NCBI GenBank assembly: GCA_050011095.1
Contig: JBEKJU010000154.1
Span: forward strand, 1 to 8,264
From: JBEKJU01 sp050011095
Lineage (GTDB): Bacteria; Desulfobacterota; Syntrophorhabdia; Syntrophorhabdales; WCHB1-27
Direction: 5' to 3'
DNA length: 8,264 nucleotides
The number at the start of each line of letters is the position of its first letter. The first letter of the stretch is position 1. Positions 6,284 to 8,264 of the stretch are shown here, piece after piece. A program made the translations under genes and the position numbers. The notes beneath the pieces are model-generated. The model saw nothing but the letters and a program-made list of their open reading frames with translations, had not been told where the DNA came from and made no database searches.

Positions 6284-7648
6284 CTACGCCCCCTCGACAG
6301 CGGCGCGCGCGGCTGTCTGCCCGGCTTTGGTCGCGACGTGCCTGTGCAGGGCCAGGAGAAGGACGGCGACAACCAAGGCCAGGAAAGCCTGGGTGCTGCA
6401 GATCTTCGGGACACTCCACTTCATGCTGATGAGGAACCCGCCTATCGCCGGCGCACCCATGGCGCCGATCTTTGCCACCGCATAGGCCCAGCCGATCCCC
6501 GATGCCCTGATGCTCGAAGGATAGGAAATAGTCGCGATTGTCAGCGTCCCCGTGTTCGTGCCGTTGATGAAGAGTCCACACACGATCGACATGGCGACGA
6601 TAGCCATGAACGAGCCGGTCACCGCGACGGGCCCGAAGGCCACGAGGCTTAAAAAGGCAAGCACGCAGCCAATCTGCAGGACCCGGAACGGGTTGAACTT
6701 GTCCATGAGGCGGCCGACGTATACCGAGGAGACGACGGCGCCGAAGTTGAGGGCGGCATAACCGAGGCTATACTGCTGGACCGTGGCGCCGCTCTTCTTG
6801 AGAAGGGTTGGCGCCCAGGAATTGAGTATCCACATCATGTAGAGGGCCCCCGCGCAGATAAACCAGAGCAGGACCGTGGTAAGGGCGCGCCCTTCCGTGA
6901 AGAGGTTCTTGACGGGCACCCCCTTGAGCCTCTTGTGGCTTGGGAGGAACTCGATGTTTTTATCCTTGCCGATGGCCGGCGCGACCCTTGAGATGATGTC
7001 CCGGACTCGCGCCTCGCCTTTACCCCGCTGGACCAGGAATTCGATGGACTCGGGAAGGGCCAGGGCCACTATCAGGGCGATCACCATGGGAACGAAGCCG
7101 CCGAAGATGAAGAGGGACTGCCAGCCGAAGTGGGGGATCAGGTACGCGGCCAGAAGGCCCCCCATCATGGCGCCCGTGGGCATGCCCGTATACATGAGGG
7201 CGACAACGCCCGAACGGATGCGTGTCGGCGCGTATTCCGACCCGAAGGTAAGGGCGTTGGGGACGGCCCCGCCAAGTCCTATCCCCACGAGGAACCGGTA
7301 GAACGCGAGTTGTCCCGTGCTCGTGATCCACGCGGTGAGCAGCGTAAACAGGCCGAAAATGATCGCGGAGATAAAGAGCATCCACTTGCGCCCGAAGCGG
7401 TCGGCGAGTGTCCCCAAAACGACCGCGCCGACGAGCGGCCCGAATGCGCCGATGCCCAACGCCAGGCCGATGGCGCTCATCTTCGCATGCAGGAAATCGG
7501 CCATCTTCGGCACGGCCACGCCGATCATGGTGAGATCGTAGCCGTCAAGGAAGGTAACAAGAAAGCAGAGGCCGCATACCAGGTACTGGTACGGCGTGAA
7601 GCGGCTGTTGTCAAAAACTTCTGCCACGGTCATCGTCTTGTTCGCCAT
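6284..7648 (-). CDS. MFS transporter, aromatic acid:H+ symporter (AAHS) type
   Basis: The 454-residue protein has about 12 hydrophobic segments and the length of the AAHS family (PcaK/BenK-like), inner-membrane proton symporters of aromatic acids. TM1 carries DGYDL (35-39), the acidic motif characteristic of that family. The loop between TM2 and TM3 has the MFS signature GTLADRFGRK (79-88). TM4 and the following loop read RFLVGIGLGGAVPNALTFGSEYAP (about 118-141). A second-half segment near 377-405 (YPSSIRASGIGWAYAVAKIG) also fits. The ATG at 7648 follows AAAGGGGAGA with good spacing. The gene heads the minus-strand unit, behind a sigma-54 promoter, so uptake is probably induced together with ligase and dehydrogenase. 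Which acid is carried cannot be told from the sequence; related members also carry non-aromatic acids, so a wider substrate range is possible. Confidence 0.93.
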   Translation of the reverse strand: MANKTMTVAEVFDNSRFTPYQYLVCGLCFLVTFLDGYDLTMIGVAVPKMADFLHAKMSAIGLALGIGAFGPLVGAVVLGTLADRFGRKWMLFISAIIFGLFTLLTAWITSTGQLAFYRFLVGIGLGGAVPNALTFGSEYAPTRIRSGVVALMYTGMPTGAMMGGLLAAYLIPHFGWQSLFIFGGFVPMVIALIVALALPESIEFLVQRGKGEARVRDIISRVAPAIGKDKNIEFLPSHKRLKGVPVKNLFTEGRALTTVLLWFICAGALYMMWILNSWAPTLLKKSGATVQQYSLGYAALNFGAVVSSVYVGRLMDKFNPFRVLQIGCVLAFLSLVAFGPVAVTGSFMAIVAMSIVCGLFINGTNTGTLTIATISYPSSIRASGIGWAYAVAKIGAMGAPAIGGFLISMKWSVPKICSTQAFLALVVAVLLLALHRHVATKAGQTAARAAVEGA

Positions 7649-7650
7649 TT

Positions 7651-7660
7651 TCTCCCCTTT
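7651..7660 (-). promoter_or_regulatory. Ribosome binding site of the transporter
   Basis: AAAGGGGAGA on the minus strand precedes the ATG at 7648. It supports this as the translation start. Confidence 0.7.
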
Positions 7661-7664
7661 TTTC

Positions 7665-7682
7665 GATTTGGTTCACCAAATC
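7665..7682. promoter_or_regulatory. 18-bp palindrome in the transporter leader, possible operator or hairpin
   Basis: GATTTGGT and ACCAAATC form perfect 8-bp arms around a 2-bp centre. The site lies between the predicted transcription start (about 7728) and the ribosome binding site (7651-7660). The inner TGGT-ACCA resembles half-sites bound by GntR-type repressors, but with a different spacer, so no family is assigned. As RNA it would be a hairpin with a very tight loop, so a DNA operator seems more likely. On the plus strand it is followed by five Ts, but no plus-strand gene ends here. Confidence 0.45.
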
Positions 7683-7737
7683 TTTTTGAAAAAGGTCTTT
7701 TTTCCGCGCAAGACCCCATGATGTCGATGCCTATATT

Positions 7738-7755
7738 CTGCAAGTAAAATGCCAG
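7738..7755 (-). promoter_or_regulatory. Sigma-54 (-24/-12) promoter of the transporter-ligase-dehydrogenase unit
   Basis: The minus strand reads CTGGCATTTTACTTGCAG. Against the consensus YTGGCACG-N4-TTGCW it matches 11 of 13 defined positions, including the invariant GG and GC with the exact 10-base interval. Transcription would start near 7728, about 80 bases before the transporter ATG. The sigma-54 activator encoded at 1895-3247 is the obvious candidate partner. Confidence 0.75.
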
Positions 7756-7777
7756 TCCGCCGCCCCTTGATATGGCG

Positions 7778-7797
7778 TGTTTTACGCTGTTTTCCGC
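7778..7797. repeat. Two tandem 10-bp repeats between promoter and upstream palindrome
   Basis: TGTTTTACGC (7778-7787) is followed directly by TGTTTTCCGC (7788-7797), differing at one base. The two copies are one helical turn apart, around -50 to -70 relative to the predicted start. They could be a pair of protein-binding half-sites or simply an AT-rich bend; no known consensus fits. Confidence 0.3.
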
Positions 7798-7829
7798 ATA
7801 GGGGAAAGGCCGGCCGATGTCCCAAAAGG

Positions 7830-7844
7830 AGTCATTGTGTGACT
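7830..7844. promoter_or_regulatory. 15-bp palindrome, candidate activator (enhancer) site
   Basis: AGTCA-TTGTG-TGACT has perfect 5-bp arms around a 5-bp spacer. Its centre is about 109 bp upstream of the predicted sigma-54 start, a usual distance for an NtrC-type activator site. It overlaps the stop codon of the truncated gene at 7832. Only one copy was seen, while such activators often bind two, so this is tentative. Confidence 0.45.
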
Positions 7845-8188
7845 TTTCGCCACAAGAACCCCGCATTCCCACTCCGATACGCAGGCGGGGGGAGGGGTAC
7901 CGGGAAGGCATACCTCTTTCGCGTCCGGGCCCATTTCAGAACGACCGCATGGAGCCGGGAATTCTTCTTTGCCCTCCTGGTTAACGCGGGATCGCCCGAG
8001 GGCAGAAAGACCGGATGGTCCAGGTCCGCGCAAGCGAGGCACAGAGCGCCCCTGTCCCGCGTCAGGGTGATCCGGGCCCGGGAGCCGAGGTTCTCGCCGC
8101 ACTCGGAGCAGGTCGACTCGCGGGCGGCGATGAAGACCTTTATTTCGCCGTCGTCAGCTTTCACGGTGGCTCCTATTCTTCTTACCAT
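7832..8188 (-). pseudogene. Truncated zinc-ribbon protein, DUF2293-associated N-terminal type
   Basis: From the ATG at 8188 the frame encodes 118 residues. Two CxxC pairs in TCSECGENLG and ALCLACADLDH form a probable zinc ribbon (Cys27, Cys30, Cys50 and Cys53 counted from this start), followed by FLPSGDPALTRRAKK and VVLKWARTRKRY. From memory this block matches the N-terminal part of proteins annotated as DUF2293-containing, whose function is unknown and which normally continue well past KRY with a charged helical region. Here the similarity stops at about 7910 and 25 unrelated residues follow to a TGA at 7832; no other frame restores the usual continuation, so this looks like a deletion or rearrangement rather than a single frameshift. 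The start is uncertain: neither ATG 8188 nor ATG 8212 has a good ribosome binding site, and the frame stays open to a GTG at 8263 on the window edge. A functional short form cannot be excluded. Confidence 0.6.
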
Positions 8189-8264
8189 TCTTTGTTCTTG
8201 CGGCAACGGCATTCTCTGTATGAGGCGGGCAGCGTGGCCGGCCGGGGGAAGATGCGTCCCCACG

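Noticed and set aside
6219..6581. Longer ligase starting at the in-frame ATG at 6581
   Set aside because: The extra 121 residues overlap the transporter gene and are not ligase-like, while a strong ribosome binding site marks 6218.
7682..7694. CTTTTT-G-AAAAAG palindrome next to the 18-bp palindrome
   Set aside because: It is a low-complexity A/T-run palindrome easily produced by chance; at most it adds DNA curvature.

Overview
The window looks like high-GC DNA from a Deltaproteobacterium-type anaerobe (Desulfobacterota, for example a Syntrophorhabdus- or Syntrophus-like lineage). This is inferred from three things: a sigma-54 two-component system, a CoA-ligase/acyl-CoA dehydrogenase pair next to an aromatic-acid transporter, and short palindromic repeats of a type common in such genomes. 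No rRNA, tRNA or CRISPR array is visible, and the organism is not proven.

Layout: positions 1-398 carry no convincing gene and hold the leader of a plus-strand regulatory operon. A soluble PAS-PAS histidine kinase (399-1889) is followed after 5 bp by an NtrC/AtoC-type sigma-54 response regulator (1895-3247). Converging on it from the right is a minus-strand unit read from 7648 down to 3301. It encodes an MFS transporter of the aromatic acid:H+ symporter type (7648-6284), an AMP-forming acyl-CoA ligase (6218-4677) and an acyl-CoA dehydrogenase (4446-3301). At the right edge, also on the minus strand, lies what looks like a 3'-truncated gene for a zinc-ribbon protein of the DUF2293-associated type (8188-7832).

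The genes make sense together. The transporter would import an organic (probably aromatic or alicyclic) acid, the ligase would activate it to a CoA thioester, and the dehydrogenase would introduce a double bond. The two-component system probably switches this unit on. A near-consensus sigma-54 promoter (minus strand, 7755-7738) lies about 90 bp upstream of the transporter start, with a 15-bp palindrome about 109 bp further upstream that could be the activator site, and the neighbouring regulator has an intact GAFTGA motif. A second 18-bp palindrome sits between the promoter and the transporter ribosome binding site.

The most unusual stretch is 4452-4679, between ligase and dehydrogenase. It holds a 170-bp MITE-like element with imperfect terminal inverted repeats and flanking TA dinucleotides, apparently inserted into the ligase stop codon and rebuilding a stop. 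Next to it are three tandem 17-bp copies of the dehydrogenase Shine-Dalgarno region. Together they may change how dehydrogenase is expressed relative to the genes upstream.
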